A stretch of 64,000 nucleotides of DNA from Staphylococcus cohnii subsp. cohnii (GTDB lineage: Bacteria; Bacillota; Bacilli; Staphylococcales; Staphylococcaceae), in assembly GCF_002902365.1 (NCBI RefSeq), contig NZ_PPQC01000046.1:266926-330925 (forward strand). The letters are read 5' to 3'. Shown in pieces: positions 1 through 8,639 of this stretch. How positions within the stretch are numbered: the first letter of the stretch is position 1; the number at the start of each line of letters is the position of its first letter. The translations under genes were made by a program, and so were the position numbers. The notes under the pieces were generated by a model. That model worked only from the letters and a program-made list of their open reading frames with translations, had not been told where the DNA came from and made no database searches.

Positions 1-498
1 TTTCCAAGATGCTTGAAGTAAAGGATAATTCCAAGGTGTGATTTGTGTTACTACTCCTACTGGTTCTTTAACGACTTTACTTTCTGTATTTGGGATTGGA
101 GAATCAATAATTTCTCCTCCATCTTTATCTGCTAACCCAGCAAAAAAGTTAAATACATTTGCAATATCGTCCATATCAGCATAAGATTCTTCTAATGTTT
201 TACCTGTATCTAACGTTTCAAGTTTCGCTAATTCTTCACGATGTGTCTCAATTAAATTAGCTATTGCTCTAACTTTCTTGCCTCTATTTTCACTTGTTTC
301 ATTAGCCCATGTTCCTTCTTCAAAAGCGCGTCTTGCTGCTAAAATTGCACGTTCACTATCTTCTGCAGTTCCTTCTGCTACTTCAAAAATAACTGCTTGA
401 TTATATGGATTAATAATCTCTCTCGTTTGCTTATTTGAGCTTTCTACCCATTCTCCATCTATATATTGAAGACGAGATAAATGATCTACAAGTTCCAT
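1..498 (-). CDS. betB: Betaine-aldehyde dehydrogenase, N-terminal part (runs off the left edge)
   Basis: NAD(P)-dependent oxidation of betaine aldehyde to glycine betaine, the second step of osmoprotectant synthesis from choline in the cytoplasm. Only the first 166 codons are present. They begin MELVDHLSRLQYIDGEW and reach the aldehyde dehydrogenase motif ITPWNYPL close to the window edge. The catalytic Glu and Cys lie outside the window. The start at 498 has a strong ribosome site (GGAGG) just upstream. The gene is divergent from the GbsR-type regulator cudC and close to the choline transporter cudT, which supports the betaine assignment over a generic aldehyde dehydrogenase. A palindrome between its promoter and start suggests repression by CudC. 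Family is certain, the substrate is inferred from context. Confidence 0.9.
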   Translation of the reverse strand, partial: MELVDHLSRLQYIDGEWVESSNKQTREIINPYNQAVIFEVAEGTAEDSERAILAARRAFEEGTWANETSENRGKKVRAIANLIETHREELAKLETLDTGKTLEESYADMDDIANVFNFFAGLADKDGGEIIDSPIPNTESKVVKEPVGVVTQITPWNYPLLQASWK

Positions 499-510
499 TA
501 AAATTACCTC

Positions 511-541
511 CGTTAAGTTTGTTAAATTTTTATTTAACGAA
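511..541. promoter_or_regulatory. Candidate CudC operator in the betB leader
   Basis: An 18-bp near-perfect palindrome, GTTAAATTTTTATTTAAC at 521-538, is followed by GAA and lies between the predicted betB promoter and its ribosome site. A near-identical palindrome sits upstream of cudT at 3253-3270. The position, downstream of the promoter, suits a repressor of the GbsR family. Assignment to CudC is inferred. Confidence 0.6.
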
Positions 542-554
542 TTTTATGAACTTT

Positions 555-584
555 ATGTTATCATAGTAGTTGAAAAAGTGTCAA
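555..584 (-). promoter_or_regulatory. Predicted sigma-A promoter of betB
   Basis: Reading on the minus strand, TTGACA (584-579) is followed after 18 bases by TAACAT (560-555). The -35 is consensus, the -10 is imperfect. The palindromic operator begins about 15 bases downstream. Confidence 0.5.
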
Positions 585-702
585 ATGTGTTTAAATATGA
601 TAGGGGTTTATACATGCATCTTTTGAGTATGGAATGTAAACTATAGGAACTCACTATTTATTTTTCACTTAACTATATATGGACTTGAACGGAGGTGGAC
701 AA

Positions 703-1254
703 TTGGTACATTCGACCAACCCTGATTATCAATTAGAAGAAGCTAAGGATATCGTTATTAATGCCATAGGTGAAACTATGGATCTATACGGCATCAATCG
801 AAGTGTAGGAAACTTATTTGGAACAATGTTTTTTGAAGACAGTATGACACTTGATGAAATGAGAGAACAGTTACAAATGAGCAAACCCAGCATGAGTGCT
901 GGCGTTAAAAGACTTCAAGAATTTGATATTGTTAAACAACAATTCACACGTGGAAGTAGAAAACAACATTTTGTCGCCGAAAAGGATTTCTTTAATTTCT
1001 TTAGTAATTTCTTTTCACGCAAATGGCGTCGGGAGATTGTTATTAATTCAGAAGGCGTTCACGATGCAGTAGCTATACTTGATAAGATTATTGATAACAA
1101 CAAAGCAGATGAAGCTACAAAATCGGAAGCAGAGGAAGTTAAACAACAATTACTTGATACTTTGCCTTATTATGAATGGCTAGACAATTTAAGCAATGCA
1201 TTAGAATCCGGTGAAATATTTAAATATTTCCCAATTCCAGAAAAAAAAGACTAA
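703..1254 (+). CDS. cudC: CudC, GbsR/MarR-type choline-responsive repressor
   Basis: Transcriptional regulator of the choline to glycine betaine genes; GbsR-family proteins sense choline and repress uptake and oxidation genes. The protein carries a winged-helix segment (LDEMREQLQMSKPSMSAG) characteristic of GbsR proteins, followed by an acidic helical C-terminal half. The reading frame is open from an ATG at 679, but GGAGGTG at 691-697 sits seven bases before a TTG at 703. I therefore choose TTG, giving 183 residues starting VHSTNPDY. The gene is divergent from betB and convergent with cudT, and a stem-loop terminator follows directly. The name follows the S. xylosus cud locus; the function is known for the family and inferred here. 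Confidence 0.88.
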   Translation: MVHSTNPDYQLEEAKDIVINAIGETMDLYGINRSVGNLFGTMFFEDSMTLDEMREQLQMSKPSMSAGVKRLQEFDIVKQQFTRGSRKQHFVAEKDFFNFFSNFFSRKWRREIVINSEGVHDAVAILDKIIDNNKADEATKSEAEEVKQQLLDTLPYYEWLDNLSNALESGEIFKYFPIPEKKD

Positions 1255-1256
1255 CA

Positions 1257-1290
1257 AAAAGCTGAGACATAATGAACTGTCTCAGCTTTA
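1257..1290 (+). terminator. Rho-independent terminator of cudC
   Basis: Inverted repeat AAAGCTGAGACA / TGTCTCAGCTTT with a 9-base loop begins three bases after the cudC stop codon. Confidence 0.85.
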
Positions 1291-1368
1291 AGTATGTGTT
1301 CATATGTATTGAAACAGGACGAATACCTATACTTTACAAAGTTTGACTAATAGTAATTATTATAAAAA

Positions 1369-1416
1369 AAGCGCAGCAAAATCTTACCGTAAAATAAGAT
1401 TTTGCTGCGCTTGTTA
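1369..1416 (-). terminator. Terminator of cudT
   Basis: A long stem, AAGCGCAGCAAAATCTTA paired with its complement across an 8-base loop, followed on the minus strand by a run of seven T. It sits just past the cudT stop codon. Confidence 0.85.
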
Positions 1417-1421
1417 CTTTT

Positions 1422-3053
1422 TTATTTATCATTTTCTCTACGTTCTCTTACTTGTGTTATGCGTAACGAACGTCTTTCTACTTCTCTATATTTTTCAGCT
1501 CTATCTTCAAGCTTCAATCTATCTTCGGACAATGTCCTTAAGAATGAAATCATCATCATGACAAATATAGCCAACAGAGGAACACTTGCCAATAAAGAAG
1601 CTGTCTTTAAGACTTCTAAAGCTCGCTCCCCACCTACTAACATCAATCCAAATGGTAATAGACATAGTGCAAAAGCCCAGTATAATCTATTTGCTTTTAA
1701 CGGCTCGCCTATGACTTTCTTTTGAGAAGCCGCAGCCAATATATAAGAACCTGAATCAAATGTTGTTGCTAAGAATAAGAATGCAGATAACAAGAATAGC
1801 ACGATGATTAAATTAGGGAACGGCAATTGATGCATAACTTCTATAATAGTAGCCTCTGTGCCATGCGTATTTAAGAAATGTATCACATCGAATGAACCAG
1901 TGATTTGTAAATAAACTGCATAGTTACCAAAGATACCAAAGAACAGTGCACATCCTAACGTTCCATAAATGATTGTACCAAGCACAATTTCTTTAAGTGT
2001 ACGCCCTTTAGAAATACGTGCAATGAACAAGCCTATAAATGGCGCATATACAATCCACCATGACCAATAGAAAATCGTCCATTGTTGTGGGAAATTCGTT
2101 TCTTTACGACCACCTATACCACCAAATGGTTCAATCCATGTAGCCATTTGGAAGAAGTTTTTAATCATGTTACCCATACCTGTAATTGAGGTTTCCATGA
2201 TGAATACCGTTGGTCCAACAATAAATACAAAACCTAATAATACAAAAGATAAAATAACATTTGCATCACTTAAAACTTTAATTCCTTTTTTCAAACCAGA
2301 GTAAGAACTATATGCAAAGACAGCTGTAATTGTGAATAGAATAATACTACGCATCAACATACTGTCTCCAATACCTGTTAATTTTTCTATACCTGCAGAA
2401 ATCATTGGTACACCAAGTGCTAGTGAGGTAGCTGCGCCACCAAGCAGACCAAAGATAAATAGAATATCAACGATTTTTCCTATAATGCCATCTGTCTGAC
2501 CTCTTAAGATCGGACTCATTGTTTGACTGATTTTGTAAACTGGTTTTTTCTTGATAAAAACAAGATAACCAATTGCTAATGCTGGCAGTACAAATGTAGC
2601 CCAAGCAATTGGACCCCAATGGAACATGCCATACATAGTAGCGTAATTCAATGCACTATCCGTCATTCCTTTACCGCCATGTGGTGGATCTTGATAATAG
2701 AATGCCCATTCAATAACGCCCCAGTATAAAATATCTGAAGCAATTCCAGCACAAAACAACATAGCTGCCCAACTAAAATTATTAAATTCTGGCTTGTCTG
2801 TCGCTTTACCAAGCGTAACATTACCATATTTACCGAATGCGATGTATAGTACAAATATTAACGTCGCAAGTCCAATCAATAAATATACTGAGCCGAGTGT
2901 ACTCGACACGACTTCATTTAAATGCGTTATTATATCCTGACTGGCCTTAGGAAAAACCATCATCGGAATAACTGCAATAAGTAATATCAATGAAGACCCT
3001 ATAAAGGTCGTCCAATCCATTACTTTTACTCTTTCTTTTTTCACAATAGACAC
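1422..3053 (-). CDS. cudT: BCCT-family choline/betaine transporter CudT
   Basis: Secondary transporter in the cytoplasmic membrane, expected to import choline (sodium- or proton-coupled) as precursor of glycine betaine. The 543-residue product has about twelve hydrophobic segments and the BCCT signature region YWSWWIVYAPFIGLFIARIS around residues 330-350. It also has GMFHWGPIAWATF, the conserved helix 4 region. The C-terminus is charged (ERRSLRITQVRERRENDK), as in osmoregulated BCCT carriers. It lies beside cudC and betB, which argues for choline as substrate. A palindrome matching the betB operator lies about 200 bp upstream. The start at 3053 has an AAGGGGTG ribosome site. Choline versus betaine or carnitine cannot be decided from sequence alone. 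Confidence 0.9.
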   Translation of the reverse strand: MSIVKKERVKVMDWTTFIGSSLILLIAVIPMMVFPKASQDIITHLNEVVSSTLGSVYLLIGLATLIFVLYIAFGKYGNVTLGKATDKPEFNNFSWAAMLFCAGIASDILYWGVIEWAFYYQDPPHGGKGMTDSALNYATMYGMFHWGPIAWATFVLPALAIGYLVFIKKKPVYKISQTMSPILRGQTDGIIGKIVDILFIFGLLGGAATSLALGVPMISAGIEKLTGIGDSMLMRSIILFTITAVFAYSSYSGLKKGIKVLSDANVILSFVLLGFVFIVGPTVFIMETSITGMGNMIKNFFQMATWIEPFGGIGGRKETNFPQQWTIFYWSWWIVYAPFIGLFIARISKGRTLKEIVLGTIIYGTLGCALFFGIFGNYAVYLQITGSFDVIHFLNTHGTEATIIEVMHQLPFPNLIIVLFLLSAFLFLATTFDSGSYILAAASQKKVIGEPLKANRLYWAFALCLLPFGLMLVGGERALEVLKTASLLASVPLLAIFVMMMISFLRTLSEDRLKLEDRAEKYREVERRSLRITQVRERRENDK

Positions 3054-3234
3054 CCCTTATTGTTAGTAAAATATGTAAAAACTTTGCTAATTAGTGTAAT
3101 TTTTTAGCAAAAACATTTATTAAATTACAAACATGAGCCTAACGAACTTTTAATAATAATGCAAATTACATTCAAAAATATCAAACTCAAAAGATGAATA
3201 AATATATAATTTTTATAACATCCACAGTCTTGAA

Positions 3235-3294
3235 ATTCGTTCTAATCGCAGTGTTAAGTTTAAATTTAACGAAATTAACAAATAGAACGAACTT
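3235..3294. promoter_or_regulatory. Candidate CudC operator upstream of cudT
   Basis: The palindrome GTTAAGTTTAAATTTAAC (3253-3270), followed by GAA, matches the betB-leader palindrome in length, arms and flank. It is nested inside a second inverted repeat, TTCGTTCTA (3236-3244) and TAGAACGAA (3285-3293). It lies about 200 bp upstream of the cudT start, within the otherwise gene-free stretch 3054-3428. Confidence 0.45.
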
Positions 3295-3428
3295 TATTTT
3301 TGTATTTTTATACGTATTAAATGTATTAATATTAGTTTTATTTTTTTCAAAAAGTTGTTATTTTCTTTTTGAAATAACAACTTTAATGTGCTATTAAATT
3401 GCGATAGATTTTAATTTTGTTAAAATAA

Positions 3429-3665
3429 TGTTGGTGGTTATCAAGATTTAACAAAGAGCATTTTCCAATTATATTTAGCGTCTTTTCTGTGCTATTTCCA
3501 ATTGGTTCATATACCTCATACAGCGAAGGCATATTTTTCAATAGCTTAGAAGGCGTTTTAGGCATTGGCAGTATTATTTTCTTCATTTTAAATATCGTCG
3601 CATTCTTTTACATGATTACTGACAGTGACAAAGCAGGTAATCAATACGGACTACCACGTAAGTAG
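3429..3665 (+). pseudogene. C-terminal remnant of a DUF805 membrane protein
   Basis: Frame open from 3429 to a TAG at 3663-3665 with no start codon at its 5' end and an in-frame TAA immediately before it. The 78 codons read WWLSRFNKEHFP, then hydrophobic segments, then FYMITDSDKAGNQYGLPRK at the end. This resembles the C-terminal half of DUF805 inner-membrane proteins, which end in a G/N-rich tail of the PGxNxYG type. No N-terminal half is visible in any frame upstream. A terminator follows, consistent with a once-functional gene. The function of the family is unknown. The DUF805 assignment rests on my recognition of the tail motif and is moderate. Confidence 0.5.
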
Positions 3666-3688
3666 TTAGAATAACGCACATAAAGAAC

Positions 3689-3740
3689 TGGACAGAAATC
3701 ATGCTTTACAAGCGATTCCTGTCCCGTTTTTCTTTTTACT
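3689..3740 (+). terminator. Terminator after the DUF805 remnant
   Basis: GGACAGAAATC pairs with GATTCCTGTCC (one mismatch), followed by CGTTTTTCTTTTT. Confidence 0.65.
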
Positions 3741-3820
3741 AAACTATTAATTCCATACTTTTCCACTAAAATAGCTTATAATCTATATATAGTGCATTTA
3801 TAATAAATGAGGTATTTATC

Positions 3821-4537
3821 ATGAACAAAAGCAAAATTATTGATTATTGGAATAAGCGTGCGACATCTTTTAGTCAAGATAAGCAAGCAGAACTAAAAAG
3901 TGTGCACGCAGAAAGATGGTTAGCTGAAATAAACCAGATTACAACAATTAAACCTGGTATGAGAATCTTAGATATTGGCACCGGTGCAGGTTTTCTGGCA
4001 ATACTCTGCCAACAACAAGGCGCACAAGTTACCGGCATTGACCTTTCACCTGAAATGATTCAATCTGCAAAGCAAAATGCTTTACATTTTAATATGAATG
4101 TCAACTTTCAAGTCATGGATGCTGAACATTTACACTTTGACGACGCATGTTTTGACCTAATCATTTCTAGAAATGTCACTTGGTTATTGCCAGATACAAA
4201 AGCTGCCTACCAAGAATGGTTACGGGTTTTAAAACCAAATGCTACACTCATTAATATCGATGGAGATTATGGAAAAGATGCTTTTACCGATTATAGTAAT
4301 TTACCAAATCACCATGCACATCATGCTTTAGAAAACACGATGTTAGCGGAGAGTGAAAATATAAAGCAAAGTATTTCAATTAACCACTATAGCCGCCCTC
4401 AATACGATTTAAATATCCTTAAGCAAATAAATACGAAGTCCATTCATGTAGATACGACAATTTATCAACGTATTTATCAAACGCAAGATGAATTTTATAA
4501 TCCTACACCTATATTTTTAATAGCATTAACGAAATAA
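3821..4537 (+). CDS. Class I SAM-dependent methyltransferase
   Basis: Soluble 238-residue methyltransferase. Motif I (ILDIGTGAGFLAI, about residues 49-61) and the acidic motif II residue in VTGIDLS define the S-adenosylmethionine pocket, followed by DAEHLHFDDACFDLIISRN typical of the Methyltransf_11/25 folds. The substrate is not evident. It stands alone between a terminator and the aldolase gene. Start at ATG 3821 with GAGG about seven bases upstream. It could act on a small molecule or a cofactor; no neighbouring gene helps to decide. Confidence 0.85.
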   Translation: MNKSKIIDYWNKRATSFSQDKQAELKSVHAERWLAEINQITTIKPGMRILDIGTGAGFLAILCQQQGAQVTGIDLSPEMIQSAKQNALHFNMNVNFQVMDAEHLHFDDACFDLIISRNVTWLLPDTKAAYQEWLRVLKPNATLINIDGDYGKDAFTDYSNLPNHHAHHALENTMLAESENIKQSISINHYSRPQYDLNILKQINTKSIHVDTTIYQRIYQTQDEFYNPTPIFLIALTK

Positions 4538-4673
4538 TGTGTGCCAATGAAACTGAACACATTGCTCATCCTATTAAAATATGAATAATTCGTTTCACTT
4601 AGAGCCTACAACTTGCGTTGGCATCTATTTTTTATCATACTATATATGAATAAAAGCAAAAGGAGTGGTAAGA

Positions 4674-5564
4674 ATGAATAAAGAACAATTTGATAAAGTA
4701 AAAAATGGTAAAGGTTTCATTGCTGCATTAGATCAAAGTGGTGGAAGTACACCTAAAGCATTAAGTGACTATGGTGTAACTGAAGACCAATATAACAGTG
4801 AAGATGAAATGTTTAAACTTGTGCATGATATGCGTACACGAATTGTTTCATCACCTTCATTCAATTCTGATAAAATTATCGGTGCAATTCTTTTCGAACA
4901 AACAATGGATCGTGAAGTAGAAGGTAAACATACTGGTGACTATTTAGCTGATAAAGGTGTCGTTCCTTTCTTAAAAGTAGATAAAGGCTTAGCCGAAGAA
5001 CAAAACGGCGTACAGTTAATGAAGCCAATTCCAGACTTAGATAAATTATTAAGTCGCGCAAATGACCATAAAATTTTTGGTACAAAAATGCGTTCAAATA
5101 TTTTAGAATTTAATAAAACTGGTATTGATCAAGTCGTACAACAACAATTCGAAATCGGAAAACAAATCATCTCTGCCGGTTTAGTACCAATTATCGAACC
5201 AGAAGTGAATATCAATGCTGATAACAAAGCAGAAATTGAATCATATTTAGCAAGTGCAATCTTAGCAGAGTTAAATAAATTAAATGACGATGAACTCGTA
5301 ATGCTAAAATTAACAATCCCAACTAAAGCAAACCAATATCAAGAATTAATCGCACACCCTAATGTGATTCGTGTCGTTGCTTTATCTGGTGGTTATAGTA
5401 GAGAGCATGCTAACGAAGTTTTAAAACAAAACAAAGACTTAATTGCTAGTTTCTCTCGTGCATTAATCAATGACTTAAATGTCAATCAATCAGATGAAGA
5501 ATTTGATAAAATTTTAGCAGATACAATCGACTCTATCTACGATGCATCAGTAAATAAAGCTTAA
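4674..5564 (+). CDS. fda: Class I fructose-bisphosphate aldolase
   Basis: Cleaves fructose 1,6-bisphosphate to glyceraldehyde 3-phosphate and dihydroxyacetone phosphate by a Schiff-base mechanism. The 296-residue protein matches the staphylococcal class I enzyme: [17 protein letters not shown] near the N-terminus, FEQTMDREV, then [18 protein letters not shown] and the Lys-containing [12 protein letters not shown]. The Lys of LKLTIP is the expected Schiff-base residue. The frame is open from a GTG at 4665, but AGGAG at 4661-4665 places the true start at ATG 4674. It is monocistronic, ended by a strong terminator. Confidence is high because the length and motifs agree throughout. Confidence 0.95.
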   Translation: MNKEQFDKVKNGKGFIAALDQSGGSTPKALSDYGVTEDQYNSEDEMFKLVHDMRTRIVSSPSFNSDKIIGAILFEQTMDREVEGKHTGDYLADKGVVPFLKVDKGLAEEQNGVQLMKPIPDLDKLLSRANDHKIFGTKMRSNILEFNKTGIDQVVQQQFEIGKQIISAGLVPIIEPEVNINADNKAEIESYLASAILAELNKLNDDELVMLKLTIPTKANQYQELIAHPNVIRVVALSGGYSREHANEVLKQNKDLIASFSRALINDLNVNQSDEEFDKILADTIDSIYDASVNKA

Positions 5565-5622
5565 TGATCAATCAGTAATATTTTTATATTTCCCAGGAAA
5601 AGTAGCAAATATAAGTAACATT

Positions 5623-5663
5623 TAAAACACACACTGACCTATTAAAGTTAGTGTGTGTTTTTA
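5623..5663 (+). terminator. Terminator of fda
   Basis: AAAACACACACTGAC pairs with GTTAGTGTGTGTTTTT across an 8-base loop. The rest of 5664-5929 is AT-rich with no recognisable gene and presumably holds the promoter of the next gene. Confidence 0.85.
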
Positions 5664-5929
5664 TATAGTAATGTTTAAATACAAGTTGTATCAATGATTT
5701 ATAAATTCAAACTATATTTATTGTCCTCTGTACGCAATCTAACGTACACACATGTCATTTATCACAGTAGCGAGTAATTTTATTTTTAAAAATGTTTACA
5801 CTCCGAATCTATAGCTTATTTCATCGATGAAACTTTATGAGAAATCGATAAATAGTCTAGCCATAAATAACAACAAACTATATAATTATATTAATTTGCT
5901 AATTACCAATGATTTTAAGGAGAGGAAAT

Positions 5930-6937
5930 ATGAAAAATTATTTACATAGATGGATTATTGAAGCGCTAAGTTATATGGCTTTAGGTTTATTTGGCTCTTT
6001 GATTATCGGCTTAATTTTAGAAACGCTTGGAGAACAAACATTACTACCACAATTAAATCTGACATTTCTATCAGAAATCGGTAAAGTAGCAATGTCCATG
6101 ACTGGTGCTGCTATCGGTGTGGCGATTGCTTACGGTTTAGGCGCAAAACCACTCGTTACATTTTCTTGTGTTATTGTAGGTACCTTAGGTTATACAACTT
6201 TTGATGGTGGTCCAGTAGGCGCTTATATTGCTACAGTTATCGTTGTTGAACTGAGTAGATTATATGCTGGAAAAACTAAAATCGATATTATTTTATCTCC
6301 ACTACTAACGATATTAATTGGTGGGTTTATTGCAAAAGCTTTCGGACCAGCATTAAATCAATTTATGACAGGCTTAGGTAAAATTATTATTGTATCTACG
6401 GAGCAACAACCGTTCATCATGGGTATCTTAGTTGCTGTTATCTTTGGTTTAGCTTTAACTGCACCGATATCTAGTGCAGCATTAGCGTTGATGTTAGACT
6501 TGAACGGGCTCGCTGCAGGTGCAGCAACAATCGGTTGCGCTTCACAAATGATTGGTTTTGCAGTTACTGGTTACAAAGATAATGGTTGGGGTGGTGTGCT
6601 TTCAGTAGGTATTGGCACAAGTATGCTGCAAGTCCCTAATATCATTAAGCATCCAATGATTTTACTACCGCCTACTGTTACCAGTGCGATTGTCGCACCT
6701 ATTATGACAACGTTCTTTCCTATGACGAATAACGCTGCAGGTGCTGGTATGGGGACGAGTGGATTCATCGGTCAAATTATGACTATCAATACAATGGGTG
6801 GTTCTATACAGACTTGGTGCTTAATCATTACTTTCCATATTTTATTGCCAGCCATCATTAGTTTCTTTCTTTATAAACTTTGTTTAAAAAAGCAATGGAT
6901 AAGTCCTGGCGATCAATTAATTCACATTGCAAATTAG
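5930..6937 (+). CDS. PTS EIIC-like membrane protein (PfoR family)
   Basis: Integral membrane protein of about 335 residues, with roughly nine to ten hydrophobic segments, of the phosphotransferase IIC-like/PfoR type. Visible features include TGAAIGVAIAYGLGAKPLVTF, the DGGPVGAYIA loop and LTAPISSAALALML. No IIA or IIB domain is fused and none is encoded nearby, so it is not a complete PTS on its own. I start it at ATG 5930, seven bases after AAGGAGAGG, rather than at the upstream ATG 5909 of the same frame. Members are annotated as sugar permeases or as PfoR-type regulators. The substrate is unknown. Confidence 0.8.
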   Translation: MKNYLHRWIIEALSYMALGLFGSLIIGLILETLGEQTLLPQLNLTFLSEIGKVAMSMTGAAIGVAIAYGLGAKPLVTFSCVIVGTLGYTTFDGGPVGAYIATVIVVELSRLYAGKTKIDIILSPLLTILIGGFIAKAFGPALNQFMTGLGKIIIVSTEQQPFIMGILVAVIFGLALTAPISSAALALMLDLNGLAAGAATIGCASQMIGFAVTGYKDNGWGGVLSVGIGTSMLQVPNIIKHPMILLPPTVTSAIVAPIMTTFFPMTNNAAGAGMGTSGFIGQIMTINTMGGSIQTWCLIITFHILLPAIISFFLYKLCLKKQWISPGDQLIHIAN

Positions 6938-6956
6938 CAATGATATTCTATATAAA

Positions 6957-6996
6957 AACAAAGCCTGAGACACATAAATGCCTCAGGCTTTGCTAT
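6957..6996. terminator. Bidirectional terminator
   Basis: AAAGCCTGAG pairs with CTCAGGCTTT, flanked by A-rich sequence on the left and T-rich sequence on the right. It can serve the EIIC-like gene and the convergent permease cluster. Confidence 0.8.
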
Positions 6997-7110
6997 ATTT
7001 TGATTTATTTAATTATGTTTAAATTTCACTCATCATTTTCAAGCGTGAGCTTTGCCAGATCAATATAACTATTTTCAATAATAACATTATGTTCATAGCT
7101 TTATTTCATT

Positions 7111-8496
7111 TTACTCTTTATCTACATGTGCATTTACAGGTACATTCGTAGTAGATTTTCTTGTTTGTGTTATATATAAAATCGCCCCTATAAGATACCA
7201 AGCCAATACGATAAGCCATTCAGAAGGCCATGCCAATGATGATGGCATTCCAGGTAAATAAATGACTATAAACAAAATGCTTAAAATAATTGCTATGCTA
7301 CCAACGAGTTTTCCATTTTTTATACGATAAGGTCTAGCTAAATCAGGTTGCACCTTACGTAACTTCATAAATGAAATTGCTACGAGTAAATACCCTAATA
7401 CCACACCAATACCGCCAGCATTAACAATCCATACTAGTGCTGCTCTTCCTAAAAGTGGTGCAACGAAAGCTAATATACCAAGAAACAAAATACCGTGTGT
7501 AGGTGTTTTATACTTAGGATGAATAAATGCGAACCATTTAGGAATCATGTGATTCTTTGCCATAGCATATAAAATTCTACTACCACCAATTATAAAAGCA
7601 TTCCAACTTGTAATTATGCCAGCTACACCACCTAATACAAGTAAGACACCAAATCCACTATGACCAAATAAGTTAACCATTGCATCTGCTGTTGCCAAAT
7701 TACTGTTGCTTAAAGCTTTGGCTGATAAGCCTGTTGCCACACCAAAAACAATGAGCAAATAAAAAATCACAGAGGCGATAATTGATAATATTAAAATACC
7801 GCCGATTTTTTTCGCAGGTGCTTTAACTTCTTCTGCGATTTGTGGAATGACATCAAAACCAACAAATAAAAATGGAATCATCATTAATACAGACATTGTT
7901 CCACTAACCCCATTCTCAAATGGCTGTAAATTGTTAAAATTACCATTAAAGCCCGCTCCAAATACAAGTAACAAACCAACACCTACAATAAAAATTGTGA
8001 AAACAGTTTGCATAATCGCTGCAGGTTTGACACCAAAATAATTAAGTGAGGTTAAAATGACACTTCCAATTGAGCCAATGATAACCCATGTAAAATATAC
8101 ATCCCAACCTGCGATATTCCACATCAATCCTTGATGTTGAAAAGGAATGACATAGTCAATCACGGTAGGCAATGCAACCGCTTCAAACGTAATTACAGAG
8201 ACATAGCCAAATAATACAGACCAACCTGATGTAAAGGCAATTCCTGGAGTGAAGGCTTTTTTAACAAATACAAAGCCCCCACCAGTTTCTGGAATTGCAG
8301 CAGCTAATTCTGCATATGTAAGTCCGATAACAATGACTAAAAATCCACCGAGTAAAAATGCCACAATACTTCCTATAAAACCTGCTGTTGATACCCATTC
8401 CCCTGACAATACGACCCAGCCCCATCCAAGCATTGCGCCAATCGCCAAGAATAAGACATCAACAATATTCATCGTCTTATTAAATTGAGATTTCAT
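7111..8496 (-). CDS. APC-family amino acid permease (probable GABA permease)
   Basis: A 461-residue amino acid/polyamine/organocation permease with about twelve membrane segments. It begins MNIVDVLFLAIGAMLGWGWV, has the helix 1 glycine-rich break, and contains ELAAAIPETGGGFVFVKKAF, a conserved APC region. Later it carries GGSRILYAMAKNHMIPKWFA, the usual APC loop. It is the last gene of a run with a transaminase and a semialdehyde dehydrogenase under a MocR regulator, so uptake of GABA or a similar omega-amino acid is the likely role. The gap of about 140 bases to the dehydrogenase leaves room for a separate promoter. The family is secure, the substrate is inferred. Confidence 0.82.
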   Translation of the reverse strand: MKSQFNKTMNIVDVLFLAIGAMLGWGWVVLSGEWVSTAGFIGSIVAFLLGGFLVIVIGLTYAELAAAIPETGGGFVFVKKAFTPGIAFTSGWSVLFGYVSVITFEAVALPTVIDYVIPFQHQGLMWNIAGWDVYFTWVIIGSIGSVILTSLNYFGVKPAAIMQTVFTIFIVGVGLLLVFGAGFNGNFNNLQPFENGVSGTMSVLMMIPFLFVGFDVIPQIAEEVKAPAKKIGGILILSIIASVIFYLLIVFGVATGLSAKALSNSNLATADAMVNLFGHSGFGVLLVLGGVAGIITSWNAFIIGGSRILYAMAKNHMIPKWFAFIHPKYKTPTHGILFLGILAFVAPLLGRAALVWIVNAGGIGVVLGYLLVAISFMKLRKVQPDLARPYRIKNGKLVGSIAIILSILFIVIYLPGMPSSLAWPSEWLIVLAWYLIGAILYITQTRKSTTNVPVNAHVDKE

Positions 8497-8639
8497 TTTA
8501 CATACCCCATAACATTCATTGAATTAAAAGTGAATGAGCTTAAATTTTTTATATTAGTTTCAATCTAATCATCACTTTCTTGTTCATATAGATTCATAAG
8601 TTTTGCTTTACTTACCACTAGTAATGCTTCGCTTGCACT

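Noticed and set aside
1343-1725. Two plus-strand frames (72 and 107 codons) over the cudT 3' end and terminator
   Set aside because: They are antisense to the BCCT transporter and its terminator stem, with no family resemblance.
3194-3397. Plus-strand frame of 67 codons rich in hydrophobic residues
   Set aside because: It has no good ribosome site, low-complexity AT-rich codons, and overlaps the palindromes that look like operators upstream of cudT.
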